NCBI RefSeq assembly: GCF_000227115.2
Contig: NC_016480.1
Coordinates: 1,302,001 to 1,366,000, forward strand
Length of the DNA: 64,000 bases
Source: Naumovozyma dairenensis CBS 421
Taxonomy: Eukaryota > Ascomycota > Saccharomycetes > Saccharomycetales > Saccharomycetaceae
Reading direction: 5' to 3'
Part shown: positions 39,008-49,004 of the stretch, in pieces
Numbering within the stretch: position 1 is the first letter of the stretch
Layout of the letters: every line of letters starts with the position of its first letter
Position numbers and translations under genes: made by a program
The notes under the pieces: generated by a model
Seen by the model: only the letters and a program-made list of their open reading frames with translations
Told to the model about the DNA's origin: nothing
Databases searched by the model: none

Positions 39008-41944
39008 TTAACGAGTATTACCACCGAGCATCCAATCTCCAAGATTATCAGGATTGGTTCCCTCGCCATCATCTCCGTAAAGGTCAATCGATATAGCCTT
39101 TTTGTAGTTTTGTTTTGGAGCATTGTTCTTTATGGCGGGCTCATTTTTAACAGTTGAATTAGACATTTGATTGAACATAGCGCCGTTATTATATTCATCT
39201 CCATATATGTCGAAAGAATCAATTTTCTTGATTATTTTGGAAGACGACAATGCAGAGTTGGTGGTACTACTTGATTCATTTTGTGGAGCCTTTATAGTAA
39301 TCGTTTCTGTATCCGTTTCGAACCCATTTCCTGAATGGCACGCGCTATTCGGAGAAATATACGTACTCAATGATGATTTAGAAGAACAGTCCATATCTGA
39401 ATGTTGCGATTGATTTTGTAAATGGATTTGAGATGATGTATAACCAGACATGATGATATCTTCATCTTGTAATGAGTTAAAATTTAATGCTATTTTATTA
39501 TTGGTTGATAATAATTTATTTGCATTTTTTTCTTCAATGAGTTTATGGAAAATGTTCGATTTTTCCTGTTTCCTAATTTCTTCAAATGATTTGTTAATTA
39601 ATGACCTTTCGAACAGCGAAGTTGAAGAAGCGGAATGGTGCATATCATGTGCCGATTCTTTGAATTTGTTTCCACTTTTATGCTCCTCCACTTTTATTGG
39701 TATAACATTAGCTAACAATGGAGAAGTCATCCTTATTGGCGTATTTAAATTTTCTAAGGAATGATTTGAGCTATGCCTGCTTGACATTGGTGTTGATATT
39801 CGAGAATAAAATTCAGGAGGTATCAATCCGTTACCATTGGTACTGTTATTACTATTATTCATATTCGCATTATTTTTTAACGTATTTGATCTTGACCGTT
39901 TAGTACTAGCTGTTGTTGTATTCGTATTGTTCTTATCGATGAAGTGCCCATCATGCACATATATATTTGCAAAATTAGATGTTGAAGTCGAATTTTGATT
40001 TTGATTTTGATTTAAGTTCCTAACAAATGGTCTTTTTAAAGCTGGATCCATTAAACTCAATGATCTAAATCTATTTTTCTTCACAGTATTATTTTGAGTA
40101 TCAGGAGGAGGTGGAGGTGATATATGTTCTGAAATTGTGCTTGTTCTAGATAGCAAACTTGGAGCATGGAAGCTTATCCCATCTTCATCATCCGAGTTTT
40201 CCTCTTCTTCTTCTTCTTCTTCTTCATCATCATCGTCATAATCATCATACTCGTCTTCATCGACTACCTCTTGGTTGTTAAATTCTTCTCTATTAGAATT
40301 ATTAGTGGTATATCTTTGCATATGATCCTTTATTGAGCCAGTTTCAGAATCAATACCGTCTTCGTCATATTCAATTATACTTTCATCAAAAGAATTATTT
40401 GATGCTAAAGATCGTGTTTTATTTAGTGAATGCATATGGTGGTGGTGATGATGGTGATTATGATTATGATGATGTATGTTAGTGTTGTCATAATTTATTA
40501 ATGAAGTTGATGATGAATGTTGATGCTGTTGTAAAAGGCATGGTTTCGGAGAAGCAATCGGCGTGATCATCAAGGAATTTGCTGATGGTAATGAAAGCAA
40601 TGAATGTGTTGCGTTGGATGAAGAAAACGATGGTGTCCTCGAATGTGATACAGACATTGATGCCGGTCTATGATCTATCAATTTATTAATATTCATTGTA
40701 GGTAAAGTCGTTAAAGTTGAATCGTGAGTATCTATAGGTGACCCATGCTTATGATGATGATTATTATTTTGTGTTGTCAGTACTGTTGATGCGAGTCTAT
40801 TATTATTATTAAGATTATTAGTTGGTATTTGTGTATTGAAGATATGTGCTTTATTTGTTCTTCTGTTTATTGAAAGGGACCGTATTCGAACAGATTTATC
40901 TTTATTTGATGTAATTAATCTATCTTGGAAATTCAATAATGATGAAGATTCTCTCTTTAAAGAAGGCTGATTATTATTGCTGTTATCATTACTATCCGAT
41001 ACATTTTTTATATCATGTAATTCTTTTATTGATTCTTGCGAGATGAAATTTATCAGTGGTTTATCAGCCAATATGGTTAATAATGCTTTTACACCTGTGC
41101 TATTTGTTATAATTGTTATTGAATCTATTGTATTATTATCACTACTGGAATTTGAATCATGTATTTTATCAAATTTATATGTCAATTTAGTGAAGTAATC
41201 TTTGAATGGAGATGCTGTTAGAGAATCGGTTGTGTTATAAGAAGATTGCTGCGGGGATGACAATGATGACGATGATGATGATGATGATGATGATGAATAA
41301 AGTTGATTAATTATATCAAAAGATATCAATTTTTTATTTAATAGATCTTTATTCAAAAAGGTAGTGAACCATTTGAATGTTGTTGGGGTGGCTGATATTT
41401 TAAATGAAAGACTCAAGATGTTCAAATTAATTGAATTGAGAAGGTTAATGAATATCGATTCAATTAAGTATTTGATGGTTTCGACGTATCTTAATGAACC
41501 AGATGATAAAATCGATACGTTTACCTTCAGTTTCTCCTTTTCTTGTGTTTTATGGTATCTGGTTAGGAAATCCCAGAATGTTTTATTATTGTTGTTGGTG
41601 AAAGAATTTAAGATATGATCTTTCAATCTGTTCAATTTAAATTTTTTATTGAATTTAGATAGTTTATTATGTTTCAATTCATCATTATAATAATCTATTG
41701 TTGGGATATCGATGTATAGAAAAAAGTTAAAAATATTAGAATCTTTAAGAATCTCGAAATTATCATCAGGTATTGAAGTGTGTTGATTAATAGATAAACT
41801 CGTCGGTGAAGAATTTGGAGGAGGTATATCAGAATAATTTAATAAGAATAATGAATCGATTGCCTTAACAGACACTTTTGGACTGTATGTATGTTTAAAT
41901 GATGAACTTGAAGGGCGATCATTATTTGTTATTTGATTTGCCAT
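39008..41944 (-). CDS. SND1: Probable Snd1-like protein, low-complexity rich
   Basis: The 978-aa protein occupies the place of S. cerevisiae SND1 (YDR186C, 877 aa), a ribosome-associated factor of SRP-independent ER targeting. The N-terminal 330 residues look folded (FNFFLYIDIPTIDYYNDEL, KLKVNVSILSSGSLRYVETI, SITIITNSTGVKALL). The rest is Asn-, Ser-, His- and acid-rich, with a His-rich stretch near residues 490-510 and an acidic run of D and E near 570-590. A conserved short C-terminal motif KAISIDLYGDDGEGTNPDN echoes an internal DSFDIYGDEYNNGAMF. No membrane segment is evident, as for Snd1. Identification depends on order (ATC1, SND1, HST4) more than on recalled sequence. Confidence 0.55.
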   Translation of the reverse strand: MANQITNNDRPSSSSFKHTYSPKVSVKAIDSLFLLNYSDIPPPNSSPTSLSINQHTSIPDDNFEILKDSNIFNFFLYIDIPTIDYYNDELKHNKLSKFNKKFKLNRLKDHILNSFTNNNNKTFWDFLTRYHKTQEKEKLKVNVSILSSGSLRYVETIKYLIESIFINLLNSINLNILSLSFKISATPTTFKWFTTFLNKDLLNKKLISFDIINQLYSSSSSSSSSSSLSSPQQSSYNTTDSLTASPFKDYFTKLTYKFDKIHDSNSSSDNNTIDSITIITNSTGVKALLTILADKPLINFISQESIKELHDIKNVSDSNDNSNNNQPSLKRESSSLLNFQDRLITSNKDKSVRIRSLSINRRTNKAHIFNTQIPTNNLNNNNRLASTVLTTQNNNHHHKHGSPIDTHDSTLTTLPTMNINKLIDHRPASMSVSHSRTPSFSSSNATHSLLSLPSANSLMITPIASPKPCLLQQHQHSSSTSLINYDNTNIHHHNHNHHHHHHHMHSLNKTRSLASNNSFDESIIEYDEDGIDSETGSIKDHMQRYTTNNSNREEFNNQEVVDEDEYDDYDDDDEEEEEEEEENSDDEDGISFHAPSLLSRTSTISEHISPPPPPDTQNNTVKKNRFRSLSLMDPALKRPFVRNLNQNQNQNSTSTSNFANIYVHDGHFIDKNNTNTTTASTKRSRSNTLKNNANMNNSNNSTNGNGLIPPEFYSRISTPMSSRHSSNHSLENLNTPIRMTSPLLANVIPIKVEEHKSGNKFKESAHDMHHSASSTSLFERSLINKSFEEIRKQEKSNIFHKLIEEKNANKLLSTNNKIALNFNSLQDEDIIMSGYTSSQIHLQNQSQHSDMDCSSKSSLSTYISPNSACHSGNGFETDTETITIKAPQNESSSTTNSALSSSKIIKKIDSFDIYGDEYNNGAMFNQMSNSTVKNEPAIKNNAPKQNYKKAISIDLYGDDGEGTNPDNLGDWMLGGNTR

Positions 41945-42560
41945 TTTTATAGATATTTGTAGTGTTGTGTAATATGCAGTGATGAGATAGTATGATATGA
42001 TATGAGATGAGACGAGAAGACTTTTGAATATTTCAAAGATTATTCATAATATTTTATTATCTATACTCTATTGGTGTATAAAGGAGAGACAATCAGATTA
42101 GGTGAGATGAGATCAAAAGTCCAATTTTTAAATAAAGACTATAATTAACAGGTCACTCAGTTATTGTTGATTTGTTGAACCGTTCAGTGGTACCTAATAA
42201 AGATATGTTTAAACGTTAATATTGATGATATTCCTAGAATAGTTATTTATGGTGTTAAGTTTGGTGCTGACTCAGAACTCAGGGTTCAGAACTGTGTACG
42301 GTACACCAATGTGTCAAAAGTGGGGGGTTTGTGAAAGATGATGGTTGAATATTCGCCTCGGATAGACAGATTCTGCCTCACTATAGCGTCAGACAGTAGG
42401 ATGCTTGGTTTTGTTGTTGTTTTTTCCGTTTGTCCCTCATTAATCAACCAGATCAAGAAGCATCGAAGGCAAATTTGCTATTGTGAATAGTGTGTGTGTG
42501 TTAACGGTAATCATTGAGATATCAATTTTCCCTTTACGTAACTGTCAAACTAAACGAAAG

Positions 42561-42600
42561 CGGGAAACGGAAAACGGAAACGGAAAATGGAAAGGGAAAA
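42561..42600 (+). repeat. Imperfect CGGAAA purine repeat
   Basis: Six imperfect units of the form CGGAAA(A) follow each other (CGGGAAA, CGGAAAA, CGGAAA, CGGAAAA, TGGAAA, GGGAAAA). They lie about halfway between SND1 and HST4, in DNA that is purine-only for roughly 40 bases. Confidence 0.7.
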
Positions 42601-42733
42601 CGAGGAGGGGACTCAACAAAAAACAAACCAAGATGGGTGTCCCAAAATAAGGGTAAATAGAGGTTGCCCTCCTTCCGTCTATTAGGGCTTTTTTAAAAGA
42701 GGGTAACTTATTTTAGCCGCCAAGCCTTGGTTG

Positions 42734-42739
42734 ACGCGT
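42734..42739. promoter_or_regulatory. MCB core in the SND1/HST4 intergenic region
   Basis: ACGCGT is the MBF-binding core. It is about 370 bases upstream of HST4 and about 790 upstream of SND1. The distance makes a role uncertain. Confidence 0.3.
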
Positions 42740-43026
42740 ATTGTTTTGAAAAATTGGGAAAATTGGAACACTGGTGAACGCTTAATGTGGCCTTTTTACC
42801 CTTTCTGGGAAAATACACGTTAAATTGAAAAAAAGTTCCGAAAGGTATATACACACATACTATAAACGCCAAATGTTAGAGCGTGCATAATAGCAAAATT
42901 GAGCTGGTTTATTGTACCTAGGGTCTATATTCTGATATTTTCTAGATTGGTATTTTATGGCCTTTATTTTTGAAGCAATATATAAAAGATAGCACTCAAC
43001 AATTTATTCTTTTTCTAGCATTACTC

Positions 43027-43062
43027 ATCATCGTCATCATCATCATCATCATTATCACCATC
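43027..43062. repeat. ATC trinucleotide run before HST4
   Basis: About 12 imperfect ATC units end 45 bases before the HST4 start codon and probably lie in its 5' UTR. The run contains no ATG on the plus strand, so it does not add start codons. Confidence 0.8.
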
Positions 43063-43106
43063 ACACCTGATCATACACCAAAAAAACTGTTGCAAAATCA
43101 TTAAAC

Positions 43107-44237
43107 ATGTCACCAAAAAATAAGTCAACATACCAATTACCTTTGACACCTCCATCTTCTACTGTTAAAAGGAGAGGAACGTCGAACTCATGTTTAGAAC
43201 CAATAAACGTTAATATAAAACCGAAGAAATTACTATCTGAGTTGAAAAAATCTTCACAGTTATCATCTCCAGCTTCTCCGTGTAAAATAAGGAAGATCAC
43301 TAGGAAGCCAACTTTAAAATATCGTCCAATTGTCAATACCATATTTAATGTCCAAGATTATCTAGATGGTATCAGTAAGAGCAAAAAAGACAACGAAAAA
43401 AATCTTGAATTTTTAAAATGTTCTTTCAAATATTCTAATAAAATTATTGTCATCGCAGGAGCTGGGATTTCTACAGCTACAGGTATCCCTGATTTCAGAT
43501 CCAACTCATCCTCTAAAGAAGGATTATTAATGAATAAAGAAACGAAATCATTGTTCGATTATAATTATGTATATTCAAATGATGACTCAATTGAAAAATT
43601 CAACAAGTTGATGAATCATTTAAACCATTTATCAAATACAGTCAAACCAACAAAATTCCATCATTTCTTAAATGACTTACTAGAGAAAAATAAGATTCAA
43701 AGAATTTATACGCAAAATATCGATGGTCTTGAAAAGAAAGCGGTGTCATCCAATTATAATAATAAAATTGTTCAATTACATGGAGATATTAATTTTATGA
43801 CATGTAATTTTTGTCATATTAGAACATCTTATGATCCGACTTTATTTGAAAACCAACTAATTCCTGATTGCCTTTACTGTATGGAAAACCAAATGATTAG
43901 GAGAAATGCCGGGTTAAGAGCAAGAAGTATAGGGAAATTTAGACCATCGATCGTGTTATATAATGAATTACATCCATCAGGTGAGGAAATCATGCAATTC
44001 AATAAGATTGATTTGAAAAAATTCCCTGATTTGTTGGTTATAGTGGGGACTACATTGAAAATTCCTGGGGTTATATCAATGGTTAAAAATTTCGTTACTA
44101 AAATTAAATCTAGAAAAAATGGGATTATCTTATTTATTGCGAATGAACTTCCTTCTCAAAGAATTATTGATATAATTGGACACATTGATTTGATTGTCTT
44201 AGGTGACTGCCAAGCCATACCTGATCTTGTCGAATAA
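43107..44237 (+). CDS. HST4: Sirtuin Hst4 (NAD+-dependent histone deacetylase)
   Basis: The 376-aa sirtuin matches S. cerevisiae Hst4 (YDR191W, 370 aa), which with Hst3 removes acetyl from histone H3 Lys56 and supports genome stability. The NAD motif GAGISTATGIPDFRS begins at about residue 118, TQNIDGLEKKA at about 201, and the catalytic His is in QLHGD at about 225. The zinc site is CNFC (about 233) plus CLYC (about 255). The C-terminal Rossmann part has LVIVGTTLKIPGV. The first 80 residues are basic and Ser/Pro-rich. The order with NUP42 next matches YDR191W-YDR192C. Confidence 0.92.
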   Translation: MSPKNKSTYQLPLTPPSSTVKRRGTSNSCLEPINVNIKPKKLLSELKKSSQLSSPASPCKIRKITRKPTLKYRPIVNTIFNVQDYLDGISKSKKDNEKNLEFLKCSFKYSNKIIVIAGAGISTATGIPDFRSNSSSKEGLLMNKETKSLFDYNYVYSNDDSIEKFNKLMNHLNHLSNTVKPTKFHHFLNDLLEKNKIQRIYTQNIDGLEKKAVSSNYNNKIVQLHGDINFMTCNFCHIRTSYDPTLFENQLIPDCLYCMENQMIRRNAGLRARSIGKFRPSIVLYNELHPSGEEIMQFNKIDLKKFPDLLVIVGTTLKIPGVISMVKNFVTKIKSRKNGIILFIANELPSQRIIDIIGHIDLIVLGDCQAIPDLVE

Positions 44238-44347
44238 ATAAAAGAAAAAAATGCATAACTAATCATTAATAAAGATCTTTATTCTATAACTTATATATAC
44301 CTGTATATCTATATGTATGTATGAATGCAATAATATTCCTCTTTAAT

Positions 44348-46129
44348 TTATTTCACTAATGCAACAGGGGGTGGCATATCAGGTACTTTACCTAACGTAA
44401 ATTTCAATGCTTTAAATTGATCTAGAGTTTCTTGTGATAAATCTCCCACTTCATTAGGTTTATCAACTTCAGAATGTAACCCTTGATAAAACCTTTCATT
44501 ACCACTAGTTGTAACGGCATCTCCTTGGCCCGCGGGTACAGAAGTTGAATTTGTATTGAAACCGAAGACATTAGAAGCAGGAGCATTCCCTGTATTATTA
44601 GGTAAACCAAATGGCGAGCTTTTGTTCGCAGCATTTCCGAATACAGGAAATGCGGTTGTTTGACCAGTGGCAGGTTGTGAGGTTCCGAAAACAGATGTCG
44701 TATTTTGTGTGGCATTATTATTTACTGAGCCAAATGGTGATGCCGTTGTAGTAGTAGTAGCTGGAGTTCCGGCTATCTTCCCAAAAGGTGACATCGTGGT
44801 AGTTGCTCCGGGCATACCTTGATTCACCTTACCAAATGGCGAACTTGTATTGGCTGCAGTTGATGTCTGACCCGTTGAACCAAATGGCGATGCTGATGTA
44901 CCACCAAATGCAGATGATCCAAATGCAGGTTTACCAAATGCAGGTTTACCAAATGCTCCGCCTGCCGTCGATGCAGTATTTGTTCCAGCAGAACCGAAAG
45001 CTCCCGTTCCCTGTTGGTTTAAACTAGCACCAAAGCCAGTAGATCCGAATGCACCTGCACTAGCTGCGACAGGTGCTGCCGGCGTTGAACCAAACCCTGT
45101 GCTACCAAATGTGGATGTACCTGCATTACCACTGCCTATTGTTCCACTAAATCCAGGTTTGCCGAAGGCGCCGGAAGTTTTTGAAGTTGGTGCTGCTATT
45201 GATGATCCAAATGCAGAATTACCGAATGCACTAGATGTATTCGTAGCTCCAAATGCTGGTTTACCAAATGCACTCGAGCCCACTGCAGCAGTTGTCCCAG
45301 ATGTAGCGTTAGTATTACTCATAAATGGATTTGCGCCAAATGCAGAATTCGTTACTCCAGTTGTACCGAAGGCAGGTTTACCAAACGCTCCACCGGTAGC
45401 TGATCCAAGTGCAGAACTTCCTTGCGGTACGGAAGCGAATGGGGAAGCTCCTTGTGGTGCAGAACCAAAAGTTCCTGGGCTCGTAATACTGAATGCGTTA
45501 TTAGTACTACCGAATGTAGAGGTATTTGTAGGTGTTGCCATTGACTGCGGATTACTGTATGTTTGGCCGGTTAAATCTAACGGGAAAGTGATAAAATCCT
45601 TTGGAATGGCCAACACTCCTGTTTCCACTAAACTTCTTGTATTTTTTTGTAAATATCTTGCTGCCAAATCAGTATGTTCTTTAATATTATGGAAGCATTT
45701 TTGAATATCATTACTTCTTGCATTCATCTCAATTTCGTATTGTTGTAACATATTTTTTTGTTTTGCCTGGTAATATTGCCACCTTGATTCTTCTGGTGAC
45801 AGATCTCTATTTGCTATTAAGTTAACACCACATGGATGTGCTAAACTATAACTTGAACTCAACGGATTCAATTGTATGGTCTTCGCTTCTTCTAAATCGA
45901 AGGAAATTGCTTTCTGTAATCTATCTATTTTTTGAGGGTTTGTAAAATCTCTGTATAATTCAATGGCTGATTTACTGTCAGTATTATCATTCGTATTACC
46001 ATTATTGTTTGCATTAGTGTACACATGGGCATATTTACATGCACTGCCTTTCAAACACTTCCCTTGTTGAAAGAATTTGCAAGGTGTGCGATTCCTATTA
46101 TTGTTATTACCACCTGATGATCCGAACAT
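44348..46129 (-). CDS. NUP42: FG nucleoporin Nup42 with CCCH zinc finger
   Basis: The 593-aa nucleoporin corresponds to S. cerevisiae Nup42/Rip1 (YDR192C, 430 aa), which sits on the cytoplasmic face of the pore and binds Gle1 in mRNA export. A CCCH finger, C-x7-C-x5-C-x3-H, lies at residues 17-35. A helical region spans about 50-170. From about 185 to 540 it is an FG-repeat domain with many FGSxxFG, AFGKPAFG and SPFG units. The C-terminal 50 residues (NERFYQGLHSEVDKPNEVGD, then LDQFKALKFTLGKVPDMPPP) form the Gle1-binding end typical of the family. The extra length comes from FG repeats. Long antisense frames here are shadows of the repeats. Confidence 0.93.
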   Translation of the reverse strand: MFGSSGGNNNNRNRTPCKFFQQGKCLKGSACKYAHVYTNANNNGNTNDNTDSKSAIELYRDFTNPQKIDRLQKAISFDLEEAKTIQLNPLSSSYSLAHPCGVNLIANRDLSPEESRWQYYQAKQKNMLQQYEIEMNARSNDIQKCFHNIKEHTDLAARYLQKNTRSLVETGVLAIPKDFITFPLDLTGQTYSNPQSMATPTNTSTFGSTNNAFSITSPGTFGSAPQGASPFASVPQGSSALGSATGGAFGKPAFGTTGVTNSAFGANPFMSNTNATSGTTAAVGSSAFGKPAFGATNTSSAFGNSAFGSSIAAPTSKTSGAFGKPGFSGTIGSGNAGTSTFGSTGFGSTPAAPVAASAGAFGSTGFGASLNQQGTGAFGSAGTNTASTAGGAFGKPAFGKPAFGSSAFGGTSASPFGSTGQTSTAANTSSPFGKVNQGMPGATTTMSPFGKIAGTPATTTTTASPFGSVNNNATQNTTSVFGTSQPATGQTTAFPVFGNAANKSSPFGLPNNTGNAPASNVFGFNTNSTSVPAGQGDAVTTSGNERFYQGLHSEVDKPNEVGDLSQETLDQFKALKFTLGKVPDMPPPVALVK

Positions 46130-46983
46130 TCCTTTATGCTAGCTTTCTTAATTTGAAAAGATATAGGATCTTGAGTATTTGCCTCAATTTCACTTGAATA
46201 TAATGGTGTATAAACGTCAGAAATAAATGGAGTTTTACGCAGTTACTATCCTCAATATCAATTTTTGATTAAATAGTATATTATGAAAAATTTCATACGC
46301 ATCGTCATTTTCCCTTGATATCGACGCTGACATCTTTGTATTCTAAGGGAAACAAACATATTACAAGTCATACATATACACTCACGTAAACACACTCCCG
46401 TAAACACATGATTGGTACACTACAATCGAATTCTAGCATGTATATTAATTGTTATTCCTGATTTTTTTCTATCTGTAGACAAAATAAAGTCTGTTTCTCT
46501 TGCGACACCGCCTGTACTTAGCTCTACGTAGGTGAGATAATAAGGTGGTAACTACCCTATGTAAAGAATTCTTCGATTAAGAACTTCTGGATGAACTTCA
46601 AGATATTAGATCTCTTTCAATAAATATACTGTTTCTTGGGGGGCCTATATATCTGTCTAAGTCATTAAATTATAATGAAGTTCTACGTTTTTGGAAGGAA
46701 CTTTATAAGTTAGTACAGTCCAGAGAATATCTTCATGGATATGAATGACTTAGTTTCAAAACTTGCTACCTAATGCCTCAATCAATTATTAAATCCAAGG
46801 TCCTGTATGGGCAGGCTAATTCTTCAAACGCCCTCAACAAGATAAATAATAGAATACGTTTTTCATTTGAACGTAGCACACTCCCCAGTAAATTTAACCT
46901 TGAACGGAAGCGTTCATGAAAGCTACCTACTTTGAAGTTAATCAAGTAATAAAACAAATGTATCTATATATATATATATATAT

Positions 46984-46994
46984 ATTTATGTTTA
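46984..46994 (+). promoter_or_regulatory. ARS consensus match after a TA run
   Basis: ATTTATGTTTA fits WTTTAYRTTTW exactly and directly follows an easily unwound TA run. Origin activity is inference. Confidence 0.3.
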
Positions 46995-47135
46995 CCGACT
47001 GTTTGTAATAGCTGAATGACAGGCGTCAGCAGCCAACAGATTTAAAACCGGCGCAATATTTATATGACACAAATTTTCCGGCAAGACGCCGACGGCGCGA
47101 GCGGCCCATATTATGTTATGTCTTTAATTTTGCGA

Positions 47136-47142
47136 TGACTCA
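47136..47142. promoter_or_regulatory. Gcn4 site upstream of TRP4
   Basis: TGACTCA, within GATGACTCAA, is the optimal Gcn4 site, 264 bases before the TRP4 ATG. TRP4 is under general amino-acid control in S. cerevisiae, so the site is expected. Confidence 0.75.
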
Positions 47143-47405
47143 AATAGGCAGCGGCGGCGACAACAACAACAAACACTCGAAGAAGAAAGTGAACATTAAT
47201 CAACATTTTTATCAAGAGAGTGAAAAGAACAAGCATTCGAGATACGTGAAGCAACTGATCCATTGCTCACAGACCAAGAAACAAAGCAAATCTGCTACAA
47301 AAAATTTACACAACAAGGGTGGTATAACTACTCTAAAAAACACATCTATTTTACAACTGTTTTCTCAAGTTGAGGGTACCTAAATATCACGAAAGATTAA
47401 GATTA

Positions 47406-48578
47406 ATGTCTGAAAAAGATTTAGTCAAATATACAAGGAAACTCCTGGTGTCTCCACCTACTTTCACCGCAAATGATCTTTTCAACGCCATAACACTGAT
47501 TATGGAATTATTAGCAAGCACAAATGAAACTCATCCTGACGGTGAAGTCGACCTAGAATTCATGTCAACATATATAAAAATTGCAAGCTTCTTATCATCA
47601 TTAAGAACTACCGGATTAGATCATACAGCTGAATATATCGCACAAGCTGCAAAGGCCGTCTTACAATTTTCAGATATGGTTGATTTAACTAGTGAAACCG
47701 CATCTTCTTCTTCCACGAATACCGAACAAGAAACAATTTTAGATATCGTTGGTACAGGTGGTGATGGACAAAACACTTTCAATGTATCCACTTCAGCAGC
47801 TATAGTCGCATCAGGTATCCCCGGTATTAAAATATGTAAACATGGTGGGAAAGCTTCAACTTCGAATAGTGGTGCTGGTGATTTAATCGGTATATTAGGA
47901 TGCGACTCTTCAAAAGTTACCGCAAAGACGGTAAATTTATTATGGAATGATAATCAATTTCTTTTCCTTTTAGCACCATATTTCCATGACGGGATGGGGA
48001 GAGTGGCATTGATAAGGAAATTGCTGGGGATCCCGACTATTTTCAACGTTTTGGGTCCACTTTTACATCCTGTAAAACATATCCATAAGAGAGTCCTTGG
48101 TGTTTATTCAAAAGACTTGGCCTTAGAATATGCAAAAGCTGCCGCATTAGTGTACCCTGATAGTGAAACATTTGTTGTTTGGGGGAATGTAGGATTAGAT
48201 GAAGTTTCACCTATTGGGAAGACTACTGTGTGGCATGTAAATTCGGATAAAAATAAAAAAGAGAGGGGACATATAGAATCATTTGATTTGGAACCTTCAA
48301 TGTTCGGGTTAATGGAACATCCATTAGACCAATGTGCTTCATTGGGACCAAGAGAGAATGCAAGAATACTGACAGAAGAAATTTTATCAGGTAAATATTC
48401 ATATGGTGATAATCATCCAATCTATGATTACATACTTTTAAACACAGCTGTTTTATATTGTCTAAGTGAAGGACATAGAAATTGGAAACAAGGTGTCATT
48501 GAAGCAGATAAGAGCATCCAATCTGGTGCTTCATTAAGAGCATTGTCTCACTTTATAAAAGACGTTCAATCGTTATAA
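47406..48578 (+). CDS. TRP4: Anthranilate phosphoribosyltransferase
   Basis: The 390-aa enzyme (S. cerevisiae Trp4, 380 aa) joins anthranilate to PRPP, the second step of tryptophan synthesis. I start at the ATG at 47406, giving MSEKDLVKYTRKLL, parallel to the S. cerevisiae start; the frame extends upstream without ATG. The PRPP-binding motif VGTGGDGQNTFNVSTSAA is near residue 115, KHGGKASTSNSGAGDL follows, and the conserved LIRKLLGIPTIFNVLGPLLHP is split around residues 200-222. The Gcn4 site upstream fits amino-acid-starvation control. The last active-site region DEVSPIGKT is intact. Confidence 0.95.
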   Translation: MSEKDLVKYTRKLLVSPPTFTANDLFNAITLIMELLASTNETHPDGEVDLEFMSTYIKIASFLSSLRTTGLDHTAEYIAQAAKAVLQFSDMVDLTSETASSSSTNTEQETILDIVGTGGDGQNTFNVSTSAAIVASGIPGIKICKHGGKASTSNSGAGDLIGILGCDSSKVTAKTVNLLWNDNQFLFLLAPYFHDGMGRVALIRKLLGIPTIFNVLGPLLHPVKHIHKRVLGVYSKDLALEYAKAAALVYPDSETFVVWGNVGLDEVSPIGKTTVWHVNSDKNKKERGHIESFDLEPSMFGLMEHPLDQCASLGPRENARILTEEILSGKYSYGDNHPIYDYILLNTAVLYCLSEGHRNWKQGVIEADKSIQSGASLRALSHFIKDVQSL

Positions 48579-48775
48579 TTCTTACAAAGACCAATGCCCA
48601 CCACCCGTCGAGTAATAAATCACATCTAGCGTATTTAAAAGTCAAAATGATAGAATTATAGAACATATATCCGCATATAGAAATGTACAATGTATATTAA
48701 ATAATATCATTTATTATTCATCTGTGAAGTTCTCCTGTTAAAAATTATGTAAAGTTGATTGACACTATAATTTTA

Positions 48776-48781
48776 ACGCGT
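48776..48781. promoter_or_regulatory. MCB (ACGCGT) upstream of SPC110
   Basis: ACGCGT is the MBF site of G1/S genes, 224 bases before the SPC110 ATG. The S. cerevisiae SPC110 transcript is cell-cycle regulated, so a conserved MCB is plausible. Confidence 0.6.
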
Positions 48782-48838
48782 CATGTTTCTCTTTTCGTGG
48801 TACAAAAAGAATCAAAGAATTAAGAAAACATCATTATC

Positions 48839-48862
48839 AAAACAAAACAAAACAAAACAAAC
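48839..48862 (+). repeat. AAAAC pentanucleotide repeat
   Basis: About four AAAAC units followed by AAAC end roughly 140 bases before SPC110. It may be in the promoter or 5' UTR. Confidence 0.75.
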
Positions 48863-49004
48863 AAATCCTTCTTGAAAAAACGCACTTCCAGTATTTGTAT
48901 TTATGCCATTACTCAATTAAAATAGCAGCCTTCGTATCGCATAAGACCTATTTGACCAAAAATATAACTAACAGATTGACAGTATATATTTTTCAAATGA
49001 AAAG

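Larger units (their letters stand above)
41945..43106. other. 1.16-kb divergent promoter region SND1/HST4
   Basis: It holds both promoters. Visible elements are TGACTCA (42268-42274), a CGGAAA-type purine repeat (42561-42600), TAGCCGCC near 42715 (URS1-like with one mismatch), ACGCGT (42734-42739, MCB core) and an ATC/CAT trinucleotide run just before HST4 (43027-43062). No ORF or RNA gene is supported. Confidence 0.5.
46130..47405. other. 1.28-kb divergent region NUP42/TRP4 at a synteny breakpoint
   Basis: The region lies between the YDR183-192-like and YDR354-362-like blocks. It includes a TA dinucleotide run (about 46965-46983) running into a perfect ARS-core match (46984-46994), GC-rich islands (47048-47057 and 47085-47104) and a Gcn4 site (47136-47142). 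An 82-codon ATG frame (47135-47383) covers most of the TRP4 upstream region; I do not call it as a gene. Confidence 0.5.
48579..49004. other. Spacer TRP4 to SPC110
   Basis: This 426-base spacer contains an MCB (48776-48781), an AAAAC pentanucleotide repeat (48839-48862) and a 3-codon ORF that overlaps the SPC110 start (48997-49008). No RNA gene is seen. Confidence 0.6.

Noticed and set aside
42830..42850. TTCCGAAA, reminiscent of the centromere CDEIII core
   Set aside because: There is no CDEI (RTCACRTG) with an AT-rich 80-base CDEII at the correct spacing.
45099..45704. 201-codon antisense frame inside NUP42
   Set aside because: It mirrors the FG-repeat codons of NUP42 (Ala/Pro/Leu/Asn-rich shadow) and lacks any family resemblance.
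47370..47405. Longer TRP4 frame starting from TTG at 47370
   Set aside because: The first in-frame ATG at 47406 gives MSE..., matching the usual Trp4 N-terminus and length.
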